A DNA stretch of 64,000 nt, taken from Clostridiales bacterium. GTDB taxonomy: Bacteria > Bacillota > Clostridia > Christensenellales > Aristaeellaceae. A model generated the notes under the pieces. The model was not told the origin of the DNA. It ran no database searches and worked only from the letters and a program-made list of their open reading frames with translations. The stretch spans positions 1 to 64,000 of the forward strand of contig SVGP01000018.1 in the NCBI GenBank assembly GCA_015056255.1, given 5' to 3'. Made by a program: the position numbers and the translations under genes. Every line of letters starts with the position of its first letter. Positions within the stretch are counted from its first letter, which is position 1. Shown in pieces: positions 16,409-25,306 of this stretch.

Positions 16409-17683
16409 ATGAACGATATCGTGCTTGAAGCCCAACACGTGTATAAGGAATACCGCTACGGTGTGATCAACAACCGCACCTTCAAAGATGATCTGGCCGA
16501 AAAAATCGCAAAAATTCGCCACAAGGAAAACCCGATGGCCAAAATCGGAAATCAGGATCTCTCCGGGCGCGACGGACAGAAGTTTTTCGCGCTTGAAGAT
16601 GTGAGCTTTGACATTCAAAGAGGACAGGCTGTGGCCTTAATCGGCAGAAACGGCGCGGGAAAATCGACGCTTTTAAAGCTTATTTCAAGAATCACTTCTC
16701 CAACCAAAGGTTTGATCCGCTATAAGGGCAATGTCGCAAGCCTGCTTGAAGTGGGTACCGGCTTTAACCGCGAGCTCACAGGCAGGGAAAACATCTATTT
16801 AAACGGCGCGATCATGGGCATGACTAAAAACGACATCACAAAGCGTCTTGACGAAATCATCGAATTTTCCGAAATCGGCCCATTCATCGATACGCCCGCC
16901 AAGCGCTATTCCTCCGGCATGTACGTAAAGCTCGGCTTTGCCGTCGCCGCGCATCTGGATCCGGACATCCTGATCTGCGACGAGGTGCTGGCGGTGGGCG
17001 ACGTGAGTTTTCAGGACAAATGCATCCGCAAAATGAGCGAGCTCGCCAGCGAGCACACGGTCATCTACGTAAGCCACAATATGCGAACGCTCCGCCAGCT
17101 TTGCTCCACAGCCATTTACCTTGAGGAGGGTAAGCTCACCTATTCAGGCGACCTTGAGCACGCCATTTCCCTCTATTCCGGAGCGTCCCATATGGGCGAA
17201 ACCCACAGGGATTTTTCAGACGTCAGGCATCAGGGCAATCTCGGAAGATTTGTGCGGCTTGTTGAAATGGACATACTGGACGTTGCCGCGTGCGAATTCG
17301 AAATGGGCGCAAGTATCCGTTTTAGACTTAAAATGTTGTCGAGCGTGGCGGTCAGCGGCCTCAAAATCGGAATTCAGCTAACCCGCGCCGGAAGCGACAT
17401 TCTCTCCACCGCCTTAAGCGCGCCCTTTGCCGATACCAAAGAAAACGAAATTCTCACAGAAACCTTTGAAATGCCTCTGGGCGGCCTTGCCCCCGGCGAA
17501 TACGACGCGCGGATCTGGCTTTACATGGTCGACCCCATGGGCCGCATGATTTCCTACGACATCGTACCCAACGCCTTCCGCTTCGCCGTCACCCAGAACC
17601 CCGGGAAGAATCAGGGCCTTTTGTGGAACGAAAAAGCGCTGGGACTTTTCAGAATGGGCGATATTGAAAGGATTAAGCTGTAA
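16409..17683 (+). CDS. ABC transporter ATPase, polysaccharide export (Wzt type)
   Basis: The ATPase partner of the permease at 15522. Residues about 1-250 are the nucleotide-binding domain: Walker A GRNGAGKST, signature YSSGMYVKLGF, Walker B ILICDEVLAVGD. The Wzt hallmark of a long insert before Walker A is present. Residues about 270-424 form a beta-rich C-terminal domain like the carbohydrate-recognition domain of Wzt, which ties export to a capped glycan terminus. The presence of this domain favours a dedicated O-antigen-like or teichoic substrate. Start follows a GGGGGG-rich RBS. Confidence 0.93.
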   Translation: MNDIVLEAQHVYKEYRYGVINNRTFKDDLAEKIAKIRHKENPMAKIGNQDLSGRDGQKFFALEDVSFDIQRGQAVALIGRNGAGKSTLLKLISRITSPTKGLIRYKGNVASLLEVGTGFNRELTGRENIYLNGAIMGMTKNDITKRLDEIIEFSEIGPFIDTPAKRYSSGMYVKLGFAVAAHLDPDILICDEVLAVGDVSFQDKCIRKMSELASEHTVIYVSHNMRTLRQLCSTAIYLEEGKLTYSGDLEHAISLYSGASHMGETHRDFSDVRHQGNLGRFVRLVEMDILDVAACEFEMGASIRFRLKMLSSVAVSGLKIGIQLTRAGSDILSTALSAPFADTKENEILTETFEMPLGGLAPGEYDARIWLYMVDPMGRMISYDIVPNAFRFAVTQNPGKNQGLLWNEKALGLFRMGDIERIKL

Positions 17684-17692
17684 AAAAAGTCA

Positions 17693-17710
17693 GGCGTGCA
17701 ATGCACGCTT
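17693..17710. repeat. Half copy of a palindromic element
   Basis: GGCGTGCAATGCACGC matches one end of the 20450 element (GCGTGCATTGCACGC). It lies 10 nt after the Wzt stop codon. Confidence 0.4.
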
Positions 17711-17785
17711 CCATATTTTGTGATTGTTCTAAAGAATCTCAGGAGGGTGGCGCCCTCCGTTAGAAAAGCGCCTTTTGATGGTTTA

Positions 17786-17818
17786 AGCGGAGAGGGAGCA
17801 AGCTCCCTCTCCGCTTTT
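17786..17818. terminator. Terminator hairpin after Wzt gene
   Basis: AGCGGAGAGGGAGC pairs with GCTCCCTCTCCGCT across a 2-nt loop and is followed by TTTT. A second CG-rich inverted repeat (GGAGGG..CCCTCC) precedes it at about 17741-17758. Confidence 0.75.
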
Positions 17819-17879
17819 GATTGTTTCAAACGCCAAGAGCGTCTGAAATGGTTTCCGACGGAATTACTCTGACGTGTTT

Positions 17880-18086
17880 TTACTTGCCGCTCATGGATTT
17901 TTCCTGAGCTTCGATCATCTTCTTGACCATGGTGCCGCCGATATAGCCGGCGTCCTTGGCGGAGATGTTGCCGTTGTAGCCTTCGTTTAAGGTGATGCCG
18001 AGTTCGTTGGCAACTTCCTGCTTCATGTTGCTCATGGCCTTGCGGGCTTCGGGAACGTTGATTCGGTTGGAATTACGGTTGGACAT
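17880..18086 (-). CDS. Small acid-soluble spore protein, alpha/beta type
   Basis: A 68-aa DNA-saturating spore core protein. It carries the family motifs: KQEVANELGI, and then DAGYIGGTMVKKMIEAQE, a hallmark of alpha/beta SASPs. The GPR protease site of the family overlaps ANELGI. ATG 18086 follows AAGGAG by about 10 nt; a GTG 9 nt earlier is too close to it. SASPs protect spore DNA from UV and heat and supply amino acids on germination. It lies 21 nt downstream of a paralogue on the same strand, indicating a tandem duplication. Confidence 0.93.
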   Translation of the reverse strand: MSNRNSNRINVPEARKAMSNMKQEVANELGITLNEGYNGNISAKDAGYIGGTMVKKMIEAQEKSMSGK

Positions 18087-18107
18087 ATCAAACACACTCC
18101 TTACGGA

Positions 18108-18323
18108 TCATTTGACCGAATCCTGAGAAGGCGAATGGCTGCCGGCATAATCCCGGATCATTTTGCGAACCATATTTCCGCCGACTTTGCCGGCGTCGCG
18201 GGCGGAAATCTTTTCGCCCGGCGCGGGATTTAAGTTAATCCCCAATTCTTTTGCCGTTTCCTGCTTAAGGCGCGAAAGCCATTCGCCTTCCTTTTGCAGC
18301 TTTTCGGGACTTTTTTCGTGCAT
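18108..18323 (-). CDS. Small acid-soluble spore protein, alpha/beta type (divergent paralogue)
   Basis: A 71-aa SASP with the same core as its neighbour: KQETAKELGI and SARDAGKVGGNMVRKMI. The N-terminus (MHEKSPEKLQKEGEW) and C-terminus (SPSQDSVK) are extended and distinct, so this is a diverged paralogue, not a recent copy. The RBS GGAGGTGAAAAGGG precedes ATG 18323. Expression in the forespore under sigma-G is expected from the family; I could not resolve a sigma-G promoter with confidence. Confidence 0.9.
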   Translation of the reverse strand: MHEKSPEKLQKEGEWLSRLKQETAKELGINLNPAPGEKISARDAGKVGGNMVRKMIRDYAGSHSPSQDSVK

Positions 18324-18395
18324 CCCTTTTCACCTCCCGTTTCAGTCTGAACGTATTGTCTCACGGGCGGCTAATTTTATGACTGGTAAAATCAA

Positions 18396-20390
18396 TCAGT
18401 TTGCGCTTAAAACGATCTGCCCTTTTTCTTTGAGCCATGCATTTGCAAGCGAGACAAGCTGCGCTTTGGTTTCGTCCGCATCGTTTCTTTTTAGAATTTC
18501 CCTTGCAAGCTCATGTGTCGTTTTGAGCATGTTTGCGTCGGTATTTTCCGAAAGCAGCTCGCTCATGACCGAGCCGGACTGGCGTGTTCCGAAAATTTCG
18601 CCGGGGCCTCTTAATTCCATGTCCTTTTGGGCGATCACAAAGCCGTCGTTGGTTTCGCACATGGTTTTCAGGCGCTCATTGGAATTCGCCATTAAAAAGC
18701 ACCATGCTTCGTCCCCGCCGCGGCCCACGCGCCCGCGCAGCTGATGAAGCTGGGCAAGGCCGAATCTTTCTGCGTTTTCGATGACCATGACGGTGGCGTT
18801 GGGTACGTTTACGCCGACCTCGATGACCGTGGTGGACACCATGATGTTGGTTTTTCCGGTTCTGAAATCCTCGATTTCCTGATCCTTGTCCTTGGACTTC
18901 ATTTTTCCATGAACGAGGCACACGGTGAGATCCGGGAAAATATCGTTTTTCAGATGCTCATAAAGGTCTTCTGCGCTCACGGCCTCAATGGCTTCCGATT
19001 CCTCAACGAGCGGACACACAAAATAAATCTGTCGGCCCGACTGCACTTCTTTTCGGATAAACCCGTACATGCCGTTTCGCTTCTCCTCGGGCACGATGCG
19101 CGTTTTGACGGGCTTTCGGCCTGCCGGCATTTCGTCGATCACGGAGATATCAAGGTCTCCATAAAGAATCAGGGAAAGCGTTCTGGGAATCGGCGTTGCG
19201 CTCATAACGAGCACGTTTACGCCCGCGCCCTTTTCGCTCAGCATCGTCCTTTGACGAACGCCAAAGCGGTGCTGCTCGTCCGTAATCACCAGCCCCAGCT
19301 GGCGGTAGGAAACGTCTTCAGTAATCAGCGCATGCGTTCCGAAAACCGCCTGCCACTGGCCGGATGCGATTTTTTCCTTGGCAAGGACGTGCTCTTTTTT
19401 CGTCATGCTGCCGGTCAGAAGGCCGCAGGCGATACCAAGCGGCTCAAGCGCCTCTTTTGCGCTTTCAAAGTGCTGGCGCGCGAGGATTTCAGTGGGCGCC
19501 ATCATGGCGCACTGATACCCCTTTTTGCACGCAAGATACATTGCTCCGAACGCCACCGCGGTTTTTCCGCAGCCCACGTCGCCCTGCACAAGCCGCGCCA
19601 TGGCGGAGGGCGATTTTAAGTCGTTTGCGATTTCAAAAAGCACGCGCCTTTGAGCATTTGTGGGCGGGAAGGGGAGCGTTTTTAAAAATTCGTCGGGCGA
19701 ATCCACTTTAATGGCGATTCCCTGCCTGCCGCTGGTTCTCATAAGTCCTGCCGCGATCTGGAAAAGCAGCAGATTTTCAAAGGAATGCCGATAAAGCGCG
19801 TCCTTTAAAGAACATGCGTCCTTCGGCTGATGAATAAAAAACAGCATATCCTCCGCGCTCATCAGATGAAAGCGATTGATAATTTCGTTTGGAAGCGTTT
19901 CCTTCCAGGTTCCCCGGACGGAGGAGAGCGCCTTATCAATCAGCTGCTTTACCGTTTTCGGCGGAACGCTCCCGATGGCCTTGTATACGCTCTGCATGCC
20001 CGTTTCCGTTTCAATGGCGGGAGAAGCCATCTGAAGCTTTTTGCCTTTCATCTCGACGCGTCCATACAGAAGAAGGCTTCTGCCGACGGACAAATTACCC
20101 TTCATCCACGGCTGATTGTACCACACGCATGTCATTTCGCCTGTTCCGTCGGAAACCACCGTGCGCGTGATCATAAGCCCTTTTGCAAAGGCCTGCGTGG
20201 CGGGAGAGGCGACGGTCACATTAATTGCGTACATGCCGCCTGCGCGAACGTCGGAAAGGGGCGTTATGTGCGTAAGATCCCTGTAGGAAGCGGGAAACTG
20301 CAAAAGCAAATCGCGCACGGTAAAAATCCCTGCGCTGTTTAAATCCTGAAGCCGCTTTTCGCCCACGCCTTTTAAGTCGCTTACGTACAT
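18396..20390 (-). CDS. recG: ATP-dependent DNA helicase RecG
   Basis: Reverses stalled forks and migrates branched DNA. The 664-aa protein has an N-terminal wedge OB domain (from about residue 50), Walker A QGDVGCGKTAVA (about 268-279), DEQHRFG, SATPIPRT, the HGKMK segment, VGVNVPNATVMVIENAERFG and QLRGRVGRG. The length is normal to slightly short. It follows the Asp23-fakA genes on the same strand, the usual Firmicutes order, with a 180-nt gap filled by a repeat element. Confidence 0.96.
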   Translation of the reverse strand: MYVSDLKGVGEKRLQDLNSAGIFTVRDLLLQFPASYRDLTHITPLSDVRAGGMYAINVTVASPATQAFAKGLMITRTVVSDGTGEMTCVWYNQPWMKGNLSVGRSLLLYGRVEMKGKKLQMASPAIETETGMQSVYKAIGSVPPKTVKQLIDKALSSVRGTWKETLPNEIINRFHLMSAEDMLFFIHQPKDACSLKDALYRHSFENLLLFQIAAGLMRTSGRQGIAIKVDSPDEFLKTLPFPPTNAQRRVLFEIANDLKSPSAMARLVQGDVGCGKTAVAFGAMYLACKKGYQCAMMAPTEILARQHFESAKEALEPLGIACGLLTGSMTKKEHVLAKEKIASGQWQAVFGTHALITEDVSYRQLGLVITDEQHRFGVRQRTMLSEKGAGVNVLVMSATPIPRTLSLILYGDLDISVIDEMPAGRKPVKTRIVPEEKRNGMYGFIRKEVQSGRQIYFVCPLVEESEAIEAVSAEDLYEHLKNDIFPDLTVCLVHGKMKSKDKDQEIEDFRTGKTNIMVSTTVIEVGVNVPNATVMVIENAERFGLAQLHQLRGRVGRGGDEAWCFLMANSNERLKTMCETNDGFVIAQKDMELRGPGEIFGTRQSGSVMSELLSENTDANMLKTTHELAREILKRNDADETKAQLVSLANAWLKEKGQIVLSAN

Positions 20391-20449
20391 AATCGTTGTG
20401 GTTCCTTCCTTGAATTTGGGGGAATTCGTAAAATGATACCATTAAGTCA

Positions 20450-20526
20450 GCGCGGGCGATCAATGATCGCCCCTACAATATGTATAAACATCGATAATTG
20501 TAGGGGCGTGCATTGCACGCCCGCGC
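20450..20526. repeat. GTAGGGGCG-ended palindromic element, copy A
   Basis: About 77 bp with terminal inverted repeats GCGCGGGCG/CGCCCGCGC. Each end is itself a hairpin (GGGCGATCAATGATCGCCC and GGCGTGCATTGCACGCC) and the centre CCTACAATATG..TTGTAGG is AT-rich. Same architecture at 45350 and, degraded, at 24851 and 40855. Looks like a MITE-like or REP element. Confidence 0.7.
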
Positions 20527-20570
20527 ATTTTATATTTTCCTTGTTTTGAAACGGTATAGCATTGACCGGT

Positions 20571-22223
20571 TTATTCAACGGAAATCAGGTAATAGTAAAG
20601 GGGCTGACCGCCGCGCTGGAGCTCCACGTCGCAGTCGGGGTAGCGCTCTTCGAAATCCGCCATCAGAGCCAGGGCGCGCTCCTCGGTGATGTCCTGACCG
20701 TAGTAAATGGTGATCAGGCCGATTTCGTCCGTCATCATGGACTCAACAACGTCTCTTGCGACCTGCTCGACGTCGCTTCCCAAAATGGAAATGCGGTTGT
20801 CAATCATGCCCATAATGTCGTTTTCGTGAATTTCGAGGCCGTCAAATACGGTGTCGCGAACGGCATAGGTGATGGAGGCCGTGTGCACGCGCTCGGCGGC
20901 TTCCGTCATTTCGCGAAGGTTATCCTCTGAGGATGCATCCTCAGAGAAGGAAATGGCGGCGGAAATGCCCATGGGCACGGACTTTGTCTGAAGCACCATG
21001 ACGTTTCGGTCGGTTAATGATGCGGCCTGCTGGGCAGCTAAGATAATGTTGGTGTTGTTGGGAAGCACGAACACGTTTTTGGCGTTCGTTTCCTCGATGG
21101 CCTTATGAAGTTCGTCAATCGAGGGGTTCATGGTCTGTCCGCCGTCGACGATCTTGTCCACATTGAGACTCTTGAAAATCTCGGTAAAGCCGTCGCCAAG
21201 GGCCACGGTCACGATGCCGTATTCCTTCATCTTGGCCTTTTCGGCTGCAAGCTTTTCTTCCTGCATGCGAACGCGTTCTCTGTGCTCTTCCAGCATATTG
21301 TCGATTTTGATCGCATCCAGTTCGCCTAATTCCAGCGCCATCTGAAGGGCTTTTCCGGGATCGTTTGTGTGAACGTGCACCTTGATCACGGAAAGGTCGG
21401 AGATGACGAGAACGCAGTCGCCGATTCGTTCAAGACGTCTGCGAAGGCGGGTAACGTCCGCATCCTTGACCTCGGGTCTCGGATGGGAGACGATAAACTC
21501 CGTGCAGTAGCCGAAGGTGATCTCGTCAAGGCTTTCGTGGTCGTCCACAAAATCGCCGGGCAGGGCTTTGGCTGTGCCTGCGCCCTCCATCACGTTTTCA
21601 ACGGGCGTGCCGGTAAGCGCCGAGTAGAAGCCGGCATAGATGACCATCAGGCCTTTTCCGCCGGAATCGACAACGCCCGCCTGCTTAAGCACAGGAAGCA
21701 TATCGGGCGTGCGCTTTAAAATCGCTTCGCCGCTGGCCATCAGATGGCCGAATACCTCGACAACGTCGTCATGACCGGGAATAAAGCTTTCAAGCTCCTC
21801 TGCGATCACACGCGCTACTGTCAAAATGGTGCCCTCTTTGGGCTTCATCACGGCTTTGTACGCCGTCTGCGCGCCGGAGCGCATTGCTTTTACGAGAAGC
21901 GCCGCGTCCATATCCTCATGCCCTTCGAGGGCGCTTGCAATGCCGCGGAAAATCTGGCTTAAAATAACGCCGGAATTGCCGCGCGCGCCCTTGAGCGCGC
22001 CGCGCGCTACAGCGGAGGCCACGTCGCCTACGCTGGTGAAGGGGCGATTATTCAGTTCTTTCACAGCCGCGTTCATGGTCTGCGACATGTTGGTGCCCGT
22101 ATCTCCATCCGGGACAGGGAACACGTTCAGCGCGTCCACGCTTTCGCGGTTCTGGTTTAAAAGCGCGCAGCCGGAAAGATACATCTCTTTCAGCATGCCG
22201 CCGTCAATCGTTTTTAAGGCCAT
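20571..22223 (-). CDS. fakA: Fatty acid kinase catalytic subunit FakA (YloV, DAK2 domain)
   Basis: In Firmicutes FakA with FakB phosphorylates exogenous fatty acids to acyl-phosphates for PlsX/PlsY phospholipid synthesis. The 550-aa protein has an N-terminal DAK2 domain with the nucleotide/metal motif NVFPVPDGDTGTNM (about 28-41), NSGVILSQI, and the DegV-like C-terminal half (DAK-phosphatase-like, DGFTEIF to GGQPLYYYLISVE). The start at ATG 22223 behind TTGGAGGAATTGG is better than the upstream ATG at 22256. The Asp23 protein gene is immediately upstream and recG follows. No fakB is in the window. Confidence 0.92.
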   Translation of the reverse strand: MALKTIDGGMLKEMYLSGCALLNQNRESVDALNVFPVPDGDTGTNMSQTMNAAVKELNNRPFTSVGDVASAVARGALKGARGNSGVILSQIFRGIASALEGHEDMDAALLVKAMRSGAQTAYKAVMKPKEGTILTVARVIAEELESFIPGHDDVVEVFGHLMASGEAILKRTPDMLPVLKQAGVVDSGGKGLMVIYAGFYSALTGTPVENVMEGAGTAKALPGDFVDDHESLDEITFGYCTEFIVSHPRPEVKDADVTRLRRRLERIGDCVLVISDLSVIKVHVHTNDPGKALQMALELGELDAIKIDNMLEEHRERVRMQEEKLAAEKAKMKEYGIVTVALGDGFTEIFKSLNVDKIVDGGQTMNPSIDELHKAIEETNAKNVFVLPNNTNIILAAQQAASLTDRNVMVLQTKSVPMGISAAISFSEDASSEDNLREMTEAAERVHTASITYAVRDTVFDGLEIHENDIMGMIDNRISILGSDVEQVARDVVESMMTDEIGLITIYYGQDITEERALALMADFEERYPDCDVELQRGGQPLYYYLISVE

Positions 22224-22296
22224 TCCAATTCCTCCAACCCGTTCACGCCCGTCCAAATGCGTTTTTATGGACGATGCGCTTTTCGCGTGGTGATCA

Positions 22297-22650
22297 TTAA
22301 ACGCGGATATCCTCGACGGAAACGTTCACCTTGTTTACGTGTGCGCCCGTGAGATGCTCCACTTTGTATTTTACAGTGTCGATCAAAGTAGCCGCTACTG
22401 CGGAAATGGAGATGCCGTATTCTACGATGATGTACAGATCCACGTCCACGCGGTCGTTGGTGATTTGCACCTTCACGCCGCGCCCGAGATTTTCGATGCC
22501 CAGCATCTGAACGATCCCGTCCGTGGTTCTCTTGGAAGCCATTCCGACAATGCCGTAGCATTCAAGCGCGGCATATCCGGCAACCTTTAATATAACTTCC
22601 TCATTCACAGAAACATTTCCAAGTCCTGTGGAAAACTTGCAGTCCATCAT
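22297..22650 (-). CDS. Asp23/Gls24 family envelope stress protein (YloU type)
   Basis: A 117-aa alkaline-shock type protein conserved immediately upstream of the DAK2 gene in Firmicutes. It has the family pattern NEEVILKVAGYAALECYGIVG and the C-terminal VNKVNVSVEDIRV (the first quoted in part). The promoter region upstream holds no obvious rpmB, the usual neighbour in Bacillus. RBS GGAGGTAAA precedes ATG 22650. Role is envelope-associated; precise function unresolved. Confidence 0.9.
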   Translation of the reverse strand: MMDCKFSTGLGNVSVNEEVILKVAGYAALECYGIVGMASKRTTDGIVQMLGIENLGRGVKVQITNDRVDVDLYIIVEYGISISAVAATLIDTVKYKVEHLTGAHVNKVNVSVEDIRV

Positions 22651-22863
22651 TTTACCTCCAAGTCCGGAACATGGGGGCGAAAAACACCCCTCTACCCGTG
22701 GCGGTACACCCGCCCTCTATTTTATATTATATCAGCTTTTGCGTAAATTCGCAAGATGCTCAAAGGCGCAGTACAGGCTCATTTCAGCCCAACTATTTTG
22801 AGTTTTTGCATATTTTATATTATTATTCCTCGATTCTTGCAAAATACCATTCAAATATGGGTT

Positions 22864-22892
22864 TTGACAGATATAGACAAATATATTATAAT
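22864..22892 (+). promoter_or_regulatory. Consensus sigma-A promoter for the M3 peptidase gene
   Basis: TTGACA (22864-22869), 17-nt spacer, TATAAT (22887-22892): a perfect match, 42 nt before the start codon. Confidence 0.85.
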
Positions 22893-22933
22893 TATAATGA
22901 AGGAAAATTGAATCGAAAGGAAATGACAATGCC

Positions 22934-24691
22934 ATGAACAATGCAAACTGGGATCTTTCTGTATTTTATGAAAGCTTTTCCGATCCGGCCCTGAGGAAGG
23001 ACATTGAAAAAATCGCCGCCTTTTCAAAGAAAGCGGACGAGATTTTAGCTTCCGGGAAAGCGGATTTTGAAATCGTGACGGACGGATTGAACGCGTCGAT
23101 CGACCTTAACAACACGCTTATGAACGCCTACGGCTTTATAGAGCTAAGCCTGTCCACCAACGCAAACAACATGGAAGCCCTTAAATACCTTGACGAAATG
23201 AGCAATCTCATGGTGGACGTTCAGGTGGCTTCCGGAAAATTCGTGCGCTATATCGGCTCTATTGAAAACTTAGACGAGATCATCGAAAAGAGCGACTTTT
23301 TGAAAACCCACGCTTTCTACCTTCAGGAGGCTGCGGAAAGCGCAAAGCACATGCTGCCCGAGGAGATGGAAAAGTGGGTGCTGAGGCTGTCCCTTGACGG
23401 CGCAGACGCATTCGCAAAGCTTCGCGACCGCTTAATGGGCAACCACACCGTTGAATTAAACGGCGAATCGCTGCCCCTGCCCGCCGTTCGCGGCATGGCG
23501 TATGATCCCGATCCCGCCGTGAGAAAGGCAGCGTATGAAGCGGAAGTTGCGAGCTACAAAAAGGTTGAAACCTCGATGGCGTATTGCTTAAGCTCCATCA
23601 AGGGCCAGGCGATCACCCTTTGCGAAATCAAGGGCTATCCGGACAACCTTACCCAGCAGCTGACCGAAAGTCGCATGGACACGGAAACGCTTGACGCGAT
23701 GCTGACGGCGATCAAAGAATACCTGCCCGTATTCAGAAAGTATTTAAAGAAAAAGGCGGAGCTTCTGGGCCACAAAAACGGCCTTCCGTTCTACGATCTT
23801 TTCGCGCCGATGGGCGAAATCAATAAAACCTACACTGCCGATGAGGCGCACGCTTTGCTCGTTGACGTATTCACCAAGGTCAGCCCCGAAATGGGCGCGT
23901 TTATGGATCATGCGTTCAACAACCGCTGGATCGACATGTTCCCCAAGGAGGGCAAGGCCGGCGGCGCGTTCTGCGCGGGCTTCCACAATAAAAAAATCAG
24001 CCGCGTGCTGACCAACTTTGTCGGCTCCTTCTCAGACGTCAGTACTCTCGCCCATGAGCTGGGCCACGCATGGCACAATAAGTGCATGGAAAATGTGCCC
24101 GTGCTTCTGACTGAAGCGCCCATGCCGCTTGCCGAAACCGCGTCCATCTTCAACGAAACCCTTTTAAGCCATGTAGTGCTTTCTCAGGCGGACGCAAAGA
24201 CCCGCTTTACCATCCTTGAAATGAGCCTCATGGAAGCCACGCAGACGATTGTAGATATTTACAGCCGCTTTGTTTTCGAAAAGGGCGTTTTCGAAGCCAG
24301 AAAGACGCACATCCCGACGGCGGACGAGCTCAATCAGATGATGCTGGACGCGCAGATGGAAGCCTATGGCGATGGCCTCGATCCCGATGTGCGCCATCCG
24401 GGTATGTGGATCAACAAGAGCCACTATTATTCCACCGGCCTTCACTTCTATAACTTCCCCTACGCCTTCGGCCATCTGTTCGGCCTCGGCGTGTTTGGAA
24501 AGTATCTCGAAGAAGGCGCAAGCTTCCTGCCCAAGTACAACGCACTTCTGGCCGCCTGCGGAAGCGCAAAGGTCGCCGACGTTGCCAAGAGCGTGGGCAT
24601 CGACATCAGAAACGCCGACTACTGGAGAAGCGCGCTTTCCGTCATCGAAAAGAATGTGGAAGAGTTTATCGCGCTTGCGGATCAGAAGTAA
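22934..24691 (+). CDS. M3 family oligoendopeptidase (PepF type)
   Basis: A cytosolic zinc metallopeptidase cleaving oligopeptides. At 585 aa it has the PepF length. The zinc site is HELGHAWH (about residue 373) with the third ligand Glu in the following NETLLSHVV region. An N-terminal PepF helical domain precedes it. It is driven by a consensus promoter and ends at a strong terminator, so it is monocistronic. A homologue acting on signal-peptide remnants or nutrition peptides is likely. Confidence 0.93.
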   Translation: MNNANWDLSVFYESFSDPALRKDIEKIAAFSKKADEILASGKADFEIVTDGLNASIDLNNTLMNAYGFIELSLSTNANNMEALKYLDEMSNLMVDVQVASGKFVRYIGSIENLDEIIEKSDFLKTHAFYLQEAAESAKHMLPEEMEKWVLRLSLDGADAFAKLRDRLMGNHTVELNGESLPLPAVRGMAYDPDPAVRKAAYEAEVASYKKVETSMAYCLSSIKGQAITLCEIKGYPDNLTQQLTESRMDTETLDAMLTAIKEYLPVFRKYLKKKAELLGHKNGLPFYDLFAPMGEINKTYTADEAHALLVDVFTKVSPEMGAFMDHAFNNRWIDMFPKEGKAGGAFCAGFHNKKISRVLTNFVGSFSDVSTLAHELGHAWHNKCMENVPVLLTEAPMPLAETASIFNETLLSHVVLSQADAKTRFTILEMSLMEATQTIVDIYSRFVFEKGVFEARKTHIPTADELNQMMLDAQMEAYGDGLDPDVRHPGMWINKSHYYSTGLHFYNFPYAFGHLFGLGVFGKYLEEGASFLPKYNALLAACGSAKVADVAKSVGIDIRNADYWRSALSVIEKNVEEFIALADQK

Positions 24692-24706
24692 GGGACACAT
24701 CGAATG

Positions 24707-24755
24707 AAAAGCGGGGCCGTTGCAGAAGAAAAAATCTGCAACAGCCCCGCTTTTT
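24707..24755 (+). terminator. Rho-independent terminator after M3 peptidase
   Basis: AAAAGCGGGGC..GTTGCAGA pairs with TCTGCAAC..GCCCCGCTTTTT. Confidence 0.9.
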
Positions 24756-24768
24756 CAGGCTTCTTCAG

Positions 24769-24810
24769 GGAAGGAGCTGTCGGCGAAGCCGACTGAGGAA
24801 GCGTGCGGGC
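24769..24810. repeat. REP-like palindromic element
   Basis: GGAAGGAGCTGTCGGCGAAG, CCGACTGAGGAAGCG: same element as at 30087 with a shortened left hairpin. Confidence 0.6.
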
Positions 24811-24850
24811 GTATGATTTTTTATTGGTGTTTGGTGTAATACATACGAAG

Positions 24851-24975
24851 GCGCGGGCGATTCGTGAATCGCCCCTGCGTTATACATAAAAATAATGCCG
24901 GGATGTAGTAAACACCTGTTCCCTACGATTAAAACGATACGATTCATTCACTTTGTAGGGGCGCTCTTTGCTGCT
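24851..24975. repeat. GTAGGGGCG-ended palindromic element, copy B (degraded)
   Basis: Left end GCGCGGGCGATTCGTGAATC then GCCCCTGC; right end TTTGTAGGGGCGCTCTTTGC. The interior (about 70 bp) is unrelated to copy A. Confidence 0.5.
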
Positions 24976-25306
24976 TTTCCAAAAATAAAAAAATCCCGTA
25001 AGTGCCGTTCGCTCTGCATTTTCACCCGCCGCTCGGCAGGGCGGAGGCCTGCGGCTGCTTACTGCCTTCCCCTGACTGTGGGGGCCTGACATCTGCATAC
25101 CGACCCGGCGTCCTTTTATGAAAATGTGGGTAAAAGCAGAAACGTGGCGAACACCACAGGATGGTTTCGATTTTGACAAAAGGGATTATAGCAGATTTGC
25201 GGTATAAGCGTCAATAGCAAAATTGCGAAAAAAACGGGGGCGGAAATTTTTTCATGGGCGATTGAATTCTTTTTTTCAAGGCCATACTTTTTCCATGGGA
25301 GGAAGT
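24976..25306. other. GC-rich then AT-rich gap before M23 gene
   Basis: About 330 bp without a gene. 25020-25110 is GC-rich with several short inverted repeats (e.g. CCCC..GGGG near 25069-25084) that look like further repeat debris; 25180-25300 is AT-rich and probably carries the promoter of the M23 gene. Confidence 0.4.
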
